A stretch of DNA of 30,794 nucleotides from JBKQHQ01 sp052148715. Its GTDB lineage: Bacteria; Pseudomonadota; Alphaproteobacteria; Rhizobiales; Xanthobacteraceae. Every line of letters starts with the position of its first letter. The first letter of the stretch is position 1. Shown here in pieces: positions 15,757-22,804 of this stretch. The position numbers were made by a program, and so were the translations under genes. Under the pieces are notes generated by a model, which saw nothing but the letters and a program-made list of their open reading frames with translations, was not told the DNA's origin and ran no database searches. The DNA lies in assembly GCA_052148715.1 (NCBI GenBank), contig JBKQHQ010000036.1, positions 1 through 30,794 of the forward strand, written 5' to 3'.

Positions 15757-17022
15757 ATGTCGATAGCAACCCTGCTAGGCTTCAAACAATCCTTGGACAC
15801 TATCCGATCAGCTCCGAGCCAACCGCGTCTGATTGAATGGATCGAGAGCCCCCGGATCAAAGAGGATCCGCAGCCCGAGCTTGTTGACGGCGCGGTGTTC
15901 GAGCCTGGCAAGTGCTATTTCGCCCTGCGCCTGGCCGGCCTCCATCTCAAGGACGCGCGGCGCTATGCGCAACAGGTGCTCCCGCTATGCGTGTGCCTCG
16001 CGGAGTTCCGCCGCGGCGGCAACCGGGAGACCGTACCCTTCTCGCTCGGTCCGGACACGATCCGGCAGCGGCTTCAGAACGCGCAGCCGGACAAGAAATC
16101 CGAGGACCAACTGCAAAGCGGCTGGGTCGAGTTGCGGGACATCGAAATCATACGGCCGACTCCGGTTTCGCAAGCCAATGTCGAAGCGTTTATCGGCGTC
16201 TATGCGGTTCCTGGGGACGACATCGCAAAAACGCTCCTTAATGCGATGGGTACGATTAGCCAAGCCTTCGGCGGAACCTTGTCACCTGCACTCGCAATCG
16301 CCGAGAAGGTCTACGACGGATTCACGTCGCTGCTTGGGGTAAAAGGGGTGACTCCGGAGGTTGAGGCACTACACGGGAACTTGCTGCGCAAGAGCGGCTA
16401 TCTCTTGGTGTCGAACGCCCCGGAAGACTCGCCCAAAAAGGGAAAGCTGTTTGTCTCGGGAGGGCGCCTGCGCGAGGGTGCCGACACGACCTCTCCGCTG
16501 GTTAGGGACTTTGACTATTGCCTTGTGAGCGTACAGAGACTTGAGACGCTGGTCGATCCGAACAGTATCGCTCCAGACCTGTTCGCTACGCAATGGCAGG
16601 AGGTGATCGACGCCTTCGATGGCGAGTCAGGCACCGCCACGGCCGCTTTCAAGAAATTGCAGCGAGCCGTCTACGGTTCAACCCAACTAATCCCGCGCGA
16701 TCGGGATGCGCTCTTGGCCGGATATCTGGTGGAGTACGACAAGGCGGTACGCGTCCTCGGCAAGGAAGAGGCAGCATCGGCTGGAACAGCGCGCGGCGCC
16801 GTTCCGGAAGGCGTGCTCGGGGCAATCTCGGAGTTTACGGAAATCTACGACGCCATCACCGCCGACGGAAAGACGGTAGTTAGCAAACAGCAAGAAGCGG
16901 AGCTGAGGTCCGGATCGAGCGCCTGGAAACGCGCTTCCGAGCTGCGCGCAGCCCTCGCTAACCAGCCCGTTGGACTCGTTTCCGACAGGATTTTCCAGGC
17001 CGTCCAATTTATGGGGGGATAA
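15757..17022 (+). CDS. unknown protein, third gene of CHAT operon
   Basis: Protein of 421 residues from the ATG at 15757, which has GGAG 7 bases upstream; an ATG at 15727 overlapping the protease gene by 13 bp would add 10 residues. I do not recognise a family. The N-terminal third looks beta-rich (FEPGKCYFALRLAGLHLKD, VLPLCVCLAEF, VPFSLGPDTI). A glycine- and alanine-rich, weakly amphipathic stretch follows in the middle (KTLLNAMGTISQAFGGTLSP then ALAIAEKVYDGFTSLLG), and the C-terminal third is helical and charged. No signal peptide or clear transmembrane helix is visible. Coupled translation with the protease suggests a substrate, effector or inhibitor. It is longer than bacterial gasdermins (about 250 residues) and shows no gasdermin N-terminal Cys motif. 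Confidence 0.82.
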   Translation: MSIATLLGFKQSLDTIRSAPSQPRLIEWIESPRIKEDPQPELVDGAVFEPGKCYFALRLAGLHLKDARRYAQQVLPLCVCLAEFRRGGNRETVPFSLGPDTIRQRLQNAQPDKKSEDQLQSGWVELRDIEIIRPTPVSQANVEAFIGVYAVPGDDIAKTLLNAMGTISQAFGGTLSPALAIAEKVYDGFTSLLGVKGVTPEVEALHGNLLRKSGYLLVSNAPEDSPKKGKLFVSGGRLREGADTTSPLVRDFDYCLVSVQRLETLVDPNSIAPDLFATQWQEVIDAFDGESGTATAAFKKLQRAVYGSTQLIPRDRDALLAGYLVEYDKAVRVLGKEEAASAGTARGAVPEGVLGAISEFTEIYDAITADGKTVVSKQQEAELRSGSSAWKRASELRAALANQPVGLVSDRIFQAVQFMGG

Positions 17023-17058
17023 CACTCCATCAAGCCGCTAAAATTCTCGAATCGGTTC

Positions 17059-17094
17059 TCGCTAGACTACTTCTCGGCGCAACTAGACTAGCGA
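17059..17094. terminator. inverted repeat after the CHAT operon
   Basis: TCGCTAG (17059-17065) and CTAGCGA (17088-17094) form a perfect 7-bp stem with a 22-base loop, 37 bp after the last stop codon of the operon. No T run follows, so termination is uncertain. Confidence 0.25.
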
Positions 17095-17155
17095 TCGATC
17101 CAGGTGTTGTGCGCTCGGTTGACCGGGCCAGTGGCGAAGCATGGCGCGCAGCCCA

Positions 17156-17432
17156 TCAGCGGTGTTCCCCTGCTTGACGGAACAAAATAGCGATCGAGTA
17201 CGAAGCAGGACTCGAACCTGCAACCAGACCACCTAACGAAGCCGCGCCTCCGGACAGCAGCTCTCCAGCGCGGATGTATCGGTTCAACATCGCGTCCGAC
17301 GCATGCTTGGTCTGCGGTCCGATCTTCCAGGATGGCACACCGTCCGCCGCCGCGCTGGTAGCAAATCCGGCCCGGAGCGAGTGGCCCGAATAGGGTGCCA
17401 AGTCGAGGCCAATCGTCGCCGCCCGCCTCGAT
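17156..17432 (-). pseudogene. tyrosine recombinase (integrase), C-terminal remnant
   Basis: The minus strand encodes GLDLAPYSGHSLRAGFATSA, then VPSWKIGPQTKHASDAMLN and RYIRAGELL. This is the end of a phage-type tyrosine recombinase: the H-x-x-R box (HSLR), a His in TKHAS and the nucleophile Tyr in LNRYIR. Everything before GLDL, including the first catalytic Arg and the DNA-binding part, is absent, because the frame runs straight into the amidohydrolase copy. It cannot be active. It marks the right end of the island, and its family commonly moves genomic islands in rhizobia. The frame reads on past the usual integrase end into a tRNA-like sequence. Confidence 0.82.
17205..17221 (-). other. 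tRNA T-arm-like sequence, possible attachment-site scrap
   Basis: On the minus strand GCAGG-TTCGAGT-CCTGC forms a perfect 5-bp stem with a canonical 7-base T loop, directly after the integrase C-terminus. No matching D arm, anticodon arm or acceptor strand is visible, so it is at most the 3' end of a tRNA gene, as left by integration at a tRNA. Confidence 0.35.
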
Positions 17433-17722
17433 CAGACGGTCGCCCTCGCCAAATTTCCCACGTTTCTGTCAAGCTGTCGGGAACGCCGACTGTTAGGCCC
17501 GAGCCCTATCCGTTCGGCGACATGAAAGCGCATCTGAAGCGCTGCTTCGACGCCTTCGGGCCGCAGCGCTGCTATTGGGGGACCGACATGACGAACTCCT
17601 TCGCCAAGACCACCTACAAGCAGCGCATCACCCATTTCACCGAGGAGTTGGACTTTCTGTCGGAAGCGGACAAGGATTGGGTCATGGGACGCGCCATCCT
17701 CGAACGTATTTGGAATACCTAG
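17433..17722 (+). pseudogene. amidohydrolase 3' end, right copy of the direct repeat
   Basis: Encodes the last 97 or so residues of the amidohydrolase at 10008-10961: ALAKFP, then after a one-base deletion VSVKLSGTPTV, EPYPFGDMKAHLKRCFDAFG, CYWGTDMTNSF and the same ERIWNT end. The left edge is fused to the integrase remnant, so there is no start or N-terminal barrel. Apart from the deletion near the left edge, differences from the intact gene are mostly silent. This points to a sequence that evolved in a working gene, rather than a decayed duplicate. It may be the original 3' end displaced by the island. Confidence 0.88.
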
Positions 17723-18103
17723 AGAATTTCCTCTTTCCCCTTTCTATCCATCTTACAGCCCAGGTACCTCGAGGAGGGCGGTTTTGGCTCCTCCTCGGCC
17801 CTCTCCGCGGAGCCCCAGGCCGCTAGAGTTACCGCCCAAGAAGCCGTCGGCGCCATCCATTAAGGTGCGCGACGACTCCAACACAACCGAGAATGGCCCA
17901 TTAGTAGTTCTGGGGACAGCCGGGGTTAAGTCCCGCCATGCATTTTATTTCCTGACTTGTGAGCGGCCCCGATGATACCGCCGACTCGTGGCGACCCATC
18001 GGGGGTTTTCGGCGCCGAACGGCCGCGTGTCCCTTTTCACGCTGACCTTGCATGAAACTCTACATAGGGCTATATTGAGACTCAATCTGCCAGGAGCCTC
18101 TCG
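17723..18103. other. intergenic region between island and padR
   Basis: About 380 bp without a supported gene. It contains an inverted repeat CGAGGAG (17770-17776) with CTCCTCG (17791-17797), possibly a terminator for the displaced amidohydrolase end, and the padR promoter at its right edge. Confidence 0.4.
18048..18086 (+). promoter_or_regulatory. padR promoter with overlapping palindrome
   Basis: TTGCAT (18048-18053), 17 bases, then TATATT (18071-18076) make a good housekeeping-type promoter. ATTGAG-A-CTCAAT, a perfect 6-1-6 palindrome at 18074-18086, overlaps the -10 box and the likely start of transcription, a classic repressor position. AGGAG at 18092-18096 then serves the ATG at 18104. 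Autoregulation by the PadR protein is inferred. Confidence 0.55.
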
Positions 18104-18418
18104 ATGATCAAGAAGGAACCTCGCCTGTCGCACCAAGCGCTCCGGGTGCTGCGCGCATTCATGGAGCAACCCAGAGAATGGCTCGCCGGCACCGACATCT
18201 TGAAGCAAACCAGGATGCTTTCCGGGACAGCCTATCCAATCCTATTGCGCCTTGAAAAAGCTCGCTGGCTTGAGAGCAAGTGGGAACAGCTCGATCCGAG
18301 CAAAGCGGGCCGACCACGAAAGCGGCTCTATTGCCTCACAGGCCTAGGTTATAACAAAGCAAGTGCGGCGTTAGCGGAACTCAGCGTTTCGAATGGGAGG
18401 CCGGCATGGAACTCCTAA
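18104..18418 (+). CDS. PadR-family transcriptional regulator
   Basis: Small regulator of 104 residues consisting mainly of a winged helix: SHQALRVLRAFMEQPREWLA, then GTDILKQTRMLSGTAYPILLRLEKARWLESKWE, the wing with RPRKRLYCLTGLG, and a short end. The GTAYPILLRLEK helix is the PadR recognition helix. It lacks the long C-terminal dimerisation helices of large PadR proteins. It overlaps the next gene by 13 bp, so both are one transcript, and it probably represses that operon through the palindrome at its promoter. Base composition is visibly less GC-rich than the core genes, consistent with acquisition. Confidence 0.88.
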   Translation: MIKKEPRLSHQALRVLRAFMEQPREWLAGTDILKQTRMLSGTAYPILLRLEKARWLESKWEQLDPSKAGRPRKRLYCLTGLGYNKASAALAELSVSNGRPAWNS

Positions 18419-19224
18419 TCACCATTATCATCGGGGTTGTTATTGTTGAGGTTTATGCGTGGCTGCCAAACTTTTCGGACTGGCTGATTGAGCGAAGCGT
18501 GCGACACGTGTGTAGGGAGGACCAGAACCGTTGCCGAGAGGAGTGGAAGGCCGGCTTGGACGATTTGCCGAATACGGTGCTCAGACTAGTGCATGCATTG
18601 AGCTATATTGGTGCCCCGCGCCGAATAAATATCGACTTTTTTGGTGCTAAGCTCACTGAAATCGACGCTCTGATCGACGAGTATGCGCACAAACATTCTA
18701 GTATTGTTGCATCCTTAAGCCTATCAAAAGCAGAACTATCCAGATTGCACATGCGTTTACGACAAGTGAAAGGCGATCACCTAACCGCTCTCCAAATTGC
18801 GCTAGCTTCGGCCAAAATAACGGACTCATCGTCACAGACACTTACGAAGGCCGCAGAGGATTTTCTCAACGTTTTTGTAAACAAAGCGGACCGATCGATG
18901 CAGTTGCTGACTATCTTCATCGAAGCTTCGACCCAAAAGCTAACTCATATACAAAGATTGATCGAACGGGCCTCGAAACAACGGGATGGGGTAACTGGGT
19001 TATTGGGTCGCCGCGGCGTGTCTCCCGATATGCTCGACACTCTTGTATCAGGTCTTGCCAATGATTTGGATGCGGTTAAAGAGATCTTTGAGGACAACAA
19101 ATGGGGTGATGCGGACTTATTGAGGGAGAGCAACAGAATAGCTGACGGTATAAACGATATGACGCGCGCCGCGTTTCTCGAGCTACATGCAGTTGCGAAG
19201 GACGCCATGGCGTCGCCGAATTGA
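18406..19224 (+). CDS. membrane-anchored helical protein paired with PadR
   Basis: Protein of 272 residues. The N-terminal helix (MELLITIIIGVVIVEVYAWL) is a membrane anchor, followed by NFSDWLIERSVRHV and EEWKAGLDDLPNTVLRLVHALSYI. That layout resembles, from memory, membrane proteins found beside PadR regulators in actinobacteria. The rest (about 85-270) is predicted almost wholly helical and probably forms coiled coils (KLTEIDALIDEYAHKHSSIV, AEDFLNVFVNKADRSMQLL, QKLTHIQRLIERASKQRDGV). No enzymatic motif is visible. GGGAGG 5 bases before the ATG fixes the start inside the padR gene. Codon use is A/T-richer than elsewhere in the window. Function unknown; a stress-responsive or membrane-linked role under PadR control is a guess. 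Confidence 0.75.
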   Translation: MELLITIIIGVVIVEVYAWLPNFSDWLIERSVRHVCREDQNRCREEWKAGLDDLPNTVLRLVHALSYIGAPRRINIDFFGAKLTEIDALIDEYAHKHSSIVASLSLSKAELSRLHMRLRQVKGDHLTALQIALASAKITDSSSQTLTKAAEDFLNVFVNKADRSMQLLTIFIEASTQKLTHIQRLIERASKQRDGVTGLLGRRGVSPDMLDTLVSGLANDLDAVKEIFEDNKWGDADLLRESNRIADGINDMTRAAFLELHAVAKDAMASPN

Positions 19225-19496
19225 TCGAGCGATTAGGGCCAGGCGCATGCACCGGTTCAATTCCGGCATGCCGCGCTGCCTGGATTCGATGGTCGAGGAG
19301 ATGGATCCAGTGACCGAGCTGCTTACAGGCAAGCTTGATTATTTTCACGATAAGGGGTCGGCACCGCACCGCTCGTAATGCGGCTACCTTCCCCTCCATT
19401 CACCAATTTGTCAGGACACGCCGCTACCGCCCGCCCCAAGGTTGTGGCAGAATTCAATTGCACGACTTTGTGTGAAGACTAAAGAGGAGGGAACTC
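19225..19496. other. intergenic region, no gene supported
   Basis: About 270 bp. A short frame starting at 19247 (about 43 residues) has no recognisable feature and no clear ribosome binding site. The last 15 bp carry AGAGGAGGGAAC, a strong binding site for the next gene. Confidence 0.35.
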
Positions 19497-20249
19497 ATGC
19501 GCCGGCTTACTATCGTAGCTTGGGCGATGACGCTGATTTGCTTTGTAAGCATGCCAAAGGATGCTGAAGCCCAAATCGATCGTATTGAGGGTCTATGGAA
19601 CAATCATCAGTCCGGCTGGAACATGAGCGTGAATCGAAACGACTTCGGCGGTTGGGACGCAATCCTTTATTGCTGCGGGGCGGGAAGGATATCTACAGAT
19701 ACAACCCAAAACGGAGCGAATATCAAAGTTGAAGGCCGTAATTGGATCTGCTGGTTCAACGCGAATATCATAGGAGATGGCTCCGAGATGAATTGGCAGT
19801 ACATTCACGGAAATTACGACGAGTGTCATACGATTACAGGGCACTTCAATCGCATGCGCAGATTAAATAGAGTCTCCGGTACAACGGACCCGCAAGCACC
19901 ACCACCTTCTCCTGCGCAAGACCCACTGACAGGGCTGTGGGATGGCCTTTTTTATTGTGTAGGTTGGTCAAGTAATTGGGGTTCGGGGCCGTTCCGAATT
20001 ACAGTTCGCATGCAGAGAGTTTCTGGCGAGACGGTTTATACAGGAGGTCTCACGGGCCACCTCGGTCATTTCGATTGGGGCTTGCGTGGGACGTTCGATG
20101 TGAATAGCCGGACCGTAACTTTTGAACCGAATCCAGGCGTGGATAAACCGGGTTTCACGGCCACTCTCAACAGATATGAAGTCGAACTTGGAGGCAGGAT
20201 GGACGACCGTTGCCACGGTGAACCTATCTATCTAAGCAAAACGCGCTAA
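19497..20249 (+). CDS. exported two-domain Cys/Trp-rich protein of unknown function
   Basis: Protein of 250 residues with a signal peptide (MRRLTIVAWAMTLICFVSMP, cleavage near DAEAQ). The mature part has two domains of similar plan, each opening with a GLW motif: IEGLWNNHQSGW (about 30-125) and LTGLWDGLFYCVGW (about 142-250). They are joined by a Pro-rich linker (PQAPPPSPAQDP). Both are rich in beta-prone stretches, Trp, Gly and Cys, as in small lipocalin-like or other beta-barrel extracellular domains, and disulfides are likely (CC in the first domain). AGAGGAGGG gives a strong start. The gene is less GC-rich than its downstream neighbours. I do not recognise the family. Confidence 0.7.
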   Translation: MRRLTIVAWAMTLICFVSMPKDAEAQIDRIEGLWNNHQSGWNMSVNRNDFGGWDAILYCCGAGRISTDTTQNGANIKVEGRNWICWFNANIIGDGSEMNWQYIHGNYDECHTITGHFNRMRRLNRVSGTTDPQAPPPSPAQDPLTGLWDGLFYCVGWSSNWGSGPFRITVRMQRVSGETVYTGGLTGHLGHFDWGLRGTFDVNSRTVTFEPNPGVDKPGFTATLNRYEVELGGRMDDRCHGEPIYLSKTR

Positions 20250-20835
20250 CAATTTGAACGGGTCTGCGGGATAGTTGAGTCGATCTGAAACGCGTATCGT
20301 TCGAAATAAAGGTTGCCCGCAGCGAAGCTTGGTACAGAACCACTCCGGTCCAGTCTAGATCGCGCAATGGGGTTGTGGCGCTAGTAGAACCTATTCGAGT
20401 CCTAATCTCGGGTCCCAAAATCATCAAGCCCTTTTCCGGGGCTTTAGGAGGCCGTAGAGCCGATTTAGCCCCTGCGGGCTATCCCGCAAAGGGGTACCCC
20501 TGGAATGCATCGATTCCCGCGGCCGCACATGCCCTGGAAAGAGGTAGCATAGCCCGCTCGCCCGAGCGCTTCGACGTGCTACGTCTTCTCTCGAATGGTC
20601 TGGTCCTGGGCCCCTGCCCTCGTCGCCGCGCATCGTCTGCGCCGACGAGAAGCCGATCGAGCACTGTGGCCACGCCAGTCTTGTCTGGTAGTCGCAACAG
20701 CGCGTCGATCGGCGCGGAGAGTCATAGGGTGGTTGAATGAGACACGCGTGCTTGCTAGCTCCACAGACGTCAGATTCGACGGGCCGCAAGGGTTCGAGAG
20801 CGAACGTCACCTCGTCCCCGTTGCGGCATTTGCCG
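20250..20835. other. long stretch without a supported gene
   Basis: About 585 bp. Several frames are open but none has a recognisable domain or a convincing start. A strong hairpin at 20468-20495 (GCCCCTGCGGG, CTAT, CCCGCAAAGGGG) lies in its middle. GC content rises from left to right, so this is probably the right edge of the acquired stretch. Confidence 0.4.
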
Positions 20836-21435
20836 ATGATCCTGATGCGTCTTCGCTTCTGTATCCGCATCATCCTCTGCGCCTGGCTTGCCGTGCCCAC
20901 GTCGCAGGCTTTCGCGCAACGCCCGGACATCGGCGACGAGCCAGGCCGCATTCCCGACGCGGCCGATGAAGAGCTGCCGGCGCAGCTTCGGCGCCAGCTC
21001 GTCTTCTATCGCTCCACCGAGGCGCCAGGCACGATCATCGTGCATACATCCGAGCGATTTCTCTATGTCGTGCAGCCCAACGGGCGCGCCATCCGCTACG
21101 GGATCGGTGTCGGTCGCGACGGCTTCCAATGGCAGGGTCTTTTGCGCATCACCCGCAAGCAGGAATGGCCCGACTGGACACCGCCGCCGGAAATGATCGA
21201 GCGCCAGCCCTATCTGCCCCGCCTCATGGCCGGGGGACCCGGCAATCCCCTGGGCGCGCGTGCGCTCTATCTGGGAAACACGGTCTATCGCATTCACGGC
21301 ACCAATCAGCCGCAAACCATCGGCACTGCGGTTTCATCCGGATGCTTCCGCCTGGTCAACGGCGACGTCATCGATCTCTACGATCGAATTCCCGTCGGGA
21401 CCAAGGTCATCGTCCGGCAGACACCTGAATTGTGA
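20836..21435 (+). CDS. L,D-transpeptidase (YkuD domain)
   Basis: Exported cell-wall enzyme of about 199 residues. The hydrophobic N-terminus (MRLRFCIRIILCAWLAVPTS, cleavage near AFAQ) is a signal peptide. The YkuD domain (about 63-198) begins GTIIVHTSERFLYVVQPNG and carries the catalytic block HGTNQPQTIGTAVSSGCFRL, with the active Cys in SSGCFRL and its His in IHGTN. Such enzymes form 3-3 cross-links in peptidoglycan or attach outer-membrane proteins to it, using meso-diaminopimelate stems. The start is uncertain: ATGs at 20836 and 20845 both give a good signal peptide and neither has a clear Shine-Dalgarno. The binding-protein gene follows after 65 bp on the same strand. Confidence 0.92.
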   Translation: MILMRLRFCIRIILCAWLAVPTSQAFAQRPDIGDEPGRIPDAADEELPAQLRRQLVFYRSTEAPGTIIVHTSERFLYVVQPNGRAIRYGIGVGRDGFQWQGLLRITRKQEWPDWTPPPEMIERQPYLPRLMAGGPGNPLGARALYLGNTVYRIHGTNQPQTIGTAVSSGCFRLVNGDVIDLYDRIPVGTKVIVRQTPEL

Positions 21436-21500
21436 TGGCGCCGATACGCGCCGTTGCCAAACAAAACTGGTTGTTTCGATGGTGAGCGAGGGGGGCGAGC

Positions 21501-22553
21501 ATGCGTAATTTTTTTGCGCTGAATTTTAGGACCGGCCTGCTGATCGGATGCGCGATCGCCGTCGCGGTTGCGGCGGCCTTCATCACCTGGGAGCTGTACG
21601 ATACGCGCACCCTCAAGCGGACAGTCCGCCGCGATGCCGTGTACTGCGGCGTCAACACCGGCCTGCCGGGCTTCTCGAGCGCCGATGAGAAAGGAAACTG
21701 GACGGGTTTCGACGTCGATTTTTGCCGCGCCATGGCGGCGGCGATTTTTGATGACCCGAGCAAGGTCAAGTTCGTGCCGCTCGACGCGAAGGAGCGATTC
21801 ACCGAGCTTGCCAACCGCAAGGTCGATGTATTGGCGCGCAACTCGACCTGGACCATGTCGCGCGAGACCGAATATTCCCTGCATTTCGCCGCCGTGTCCT
21901 ACTACGACGGCCAAGGCTTCATGGTGCCCCGGTCACGCAATATCAGCTCCAGCGTGGAGCTCGATGGAAGCACGGTTTGCGTGCAGTCGGAAACCACGTC
22001 CGAGCTCAATCTCGGCGACTACTTCGGCGCCAACAATATGAAACATCAGGACCGGAAATTCGCCAAGGCGGACGACGTATTCAAGGCCTACGCTTCCGGC
22101 CAATGCGACGTCCTGACCGCCGATGTCTCCGAACTGTACGCGCTGCGCCTAAAACTTTCCAAACCCGGCGACCATGACATATTGCCGGATATCATTTCGA
22201 AGGAGCCGCTCGCACCGGTCGTGCGGCAGAAGGACGATGACTGGCTGCTGATTGTGAAATGGACGCTCTACGCGATGATGAACGCCGAAGAGCTTGGAAT
22301 TACCTCGCGGAATATCAATGATGCGCTCAAGTCCAAGAAGCCGGACGTCATGCGGTTGGTCGGCACCGAGGGCGAATATGGTGACGAGCTCGGTCTTACC
22401 AACGATTGGGCTGCGCGGATCATTCGTCACGTCGGGAACTATGGCGAGGTCTATGAACGCAATGTCGGTGCCGGCTCGATGCTCGGCATACCGCGCGGAC
22501 TGAATCAGTTGTGGAATGCAGGCGGCATCCTGTACGCGCCACCGATCCGTTAG
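21501..22553 (+). CDS. amino-acid ABC transporter substrate-binding protein (AapJ/BztA type)
   Basis: Periplasmic solute-binding protein of 350 residues, family 3. An N-terminal hydrophobic segment (about 12-29) is a signal or membrane anchor. The binding domain begins RDAVYCGVNTGLPGFSSADE and contains WTGFDVDFCRAMAAAIFDDP and KVDVLARNSTWTMSRETEYSL. These are signatures of the general L-amino-acid (AapJ/BztA) proteins, which deliver polar amino acids to an inner-membrane permease. GAGGGGGGCGAGC precedes the ATG. No permease or ATPase gene lies next to it, so it is an orphan that must share a transporter elsewhere or act as a sensor. The retained N-terminal segment lacks a clear AxA site. Confidence 0.92.
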   Translation: MRNFFALNFRTGLLIGCAIAVAVAAAFITWELYDTRTLKRTVRRDAVYCGVNTGLPGFSSADEKGNWTGFDVDFCRAMAAAIFDDPSKVKFVPLDAKERFTELANRKVDVLARNSTWTMSRETEYSLHFAAVSYYDGQGFMVPRSRNISSSVELDGSTVCVQSETTSELNLGDYFGANNMKHQDRKFAKADDVFKAYASGQCDVLTADVSELYALRLKLSKPGDHDILPDIISKEPLAPVVRQKDDDWLLIVKWTLYAMMNAEELGITSRNINDALKSKKPDVMRLVGTEGEYGDELGLTNDWAARIIRHVGNYGEVYERNVGAGSMLGIPRGLNQLWNAGGILYAPPIR

Positions 22554-22578
22554 ATCGAATCTCGATCGACTGAAATCA

Positions 22579-22760
22579 CGCGTAGGGTGGGCAAAGGCGG
22601 CCCCCGAAATTTCGACTGATGCATTGCGCTGGGTCCGCCGTGCCCACGCGTTCGGACTTTTGCCAGGGGGGATGTGAGGTCAGTCTCACCGCGTGGGCAC
22701 GGCGGAACGCACGCCTTGCCAACGCCCTGATGTCTCGGCCGCCTTTGCCCACCCTACGCG
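22579..22760. repeat. nested 182-bp inverted repeat
   Basis: Outer arms CGCGTAGGGTGGGCAAAGGC (from 22579) and its complement ending at 22760; inner arms CCGCCGTGCCCACGCG (22635-22650) and CGCGTGGGCACGGCGG (22690-22705). It lies between the convergent binding-protein and GGDEF-EAL genes, so it could terminate both. It looks like a dispersed repeat or miniature element of Bradyrhizobium-like genomes. Confidence 0.85.
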
Positions 22761-22804
22761 GCGTCGAACTCTTCGGAACACGCGGTCCGGAGGTGATTGA
22801 GCGC

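Noticed and set aside
15727..17022. Bacterial gasdermin as identity of the third operon gene
   Set aside because: The protein is too long and lacks the short N-terminal Cys motif and overall pattern of bacterial gasdermins; only the functional analogy (protease next to possible target) remains.
17185..17260. Complete tRNA gene beside the integrase remnant
   Set aside because: Only the T arm is convincing; D arm, anticodon arm and acceptor pairing are not visible.
19247..19378. Short frame after the PadR-linked membrane protein
   Set aside because: Only about 43 residues, no clear ribosome binding site and no recognisable feature.
20375..20740. Possible gene of 121 residues in the 20.3-20.8 kb gap
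   Set aside because: No Shine-Dalgarno, no recognisable domain, and a strong hairpin runs through it.
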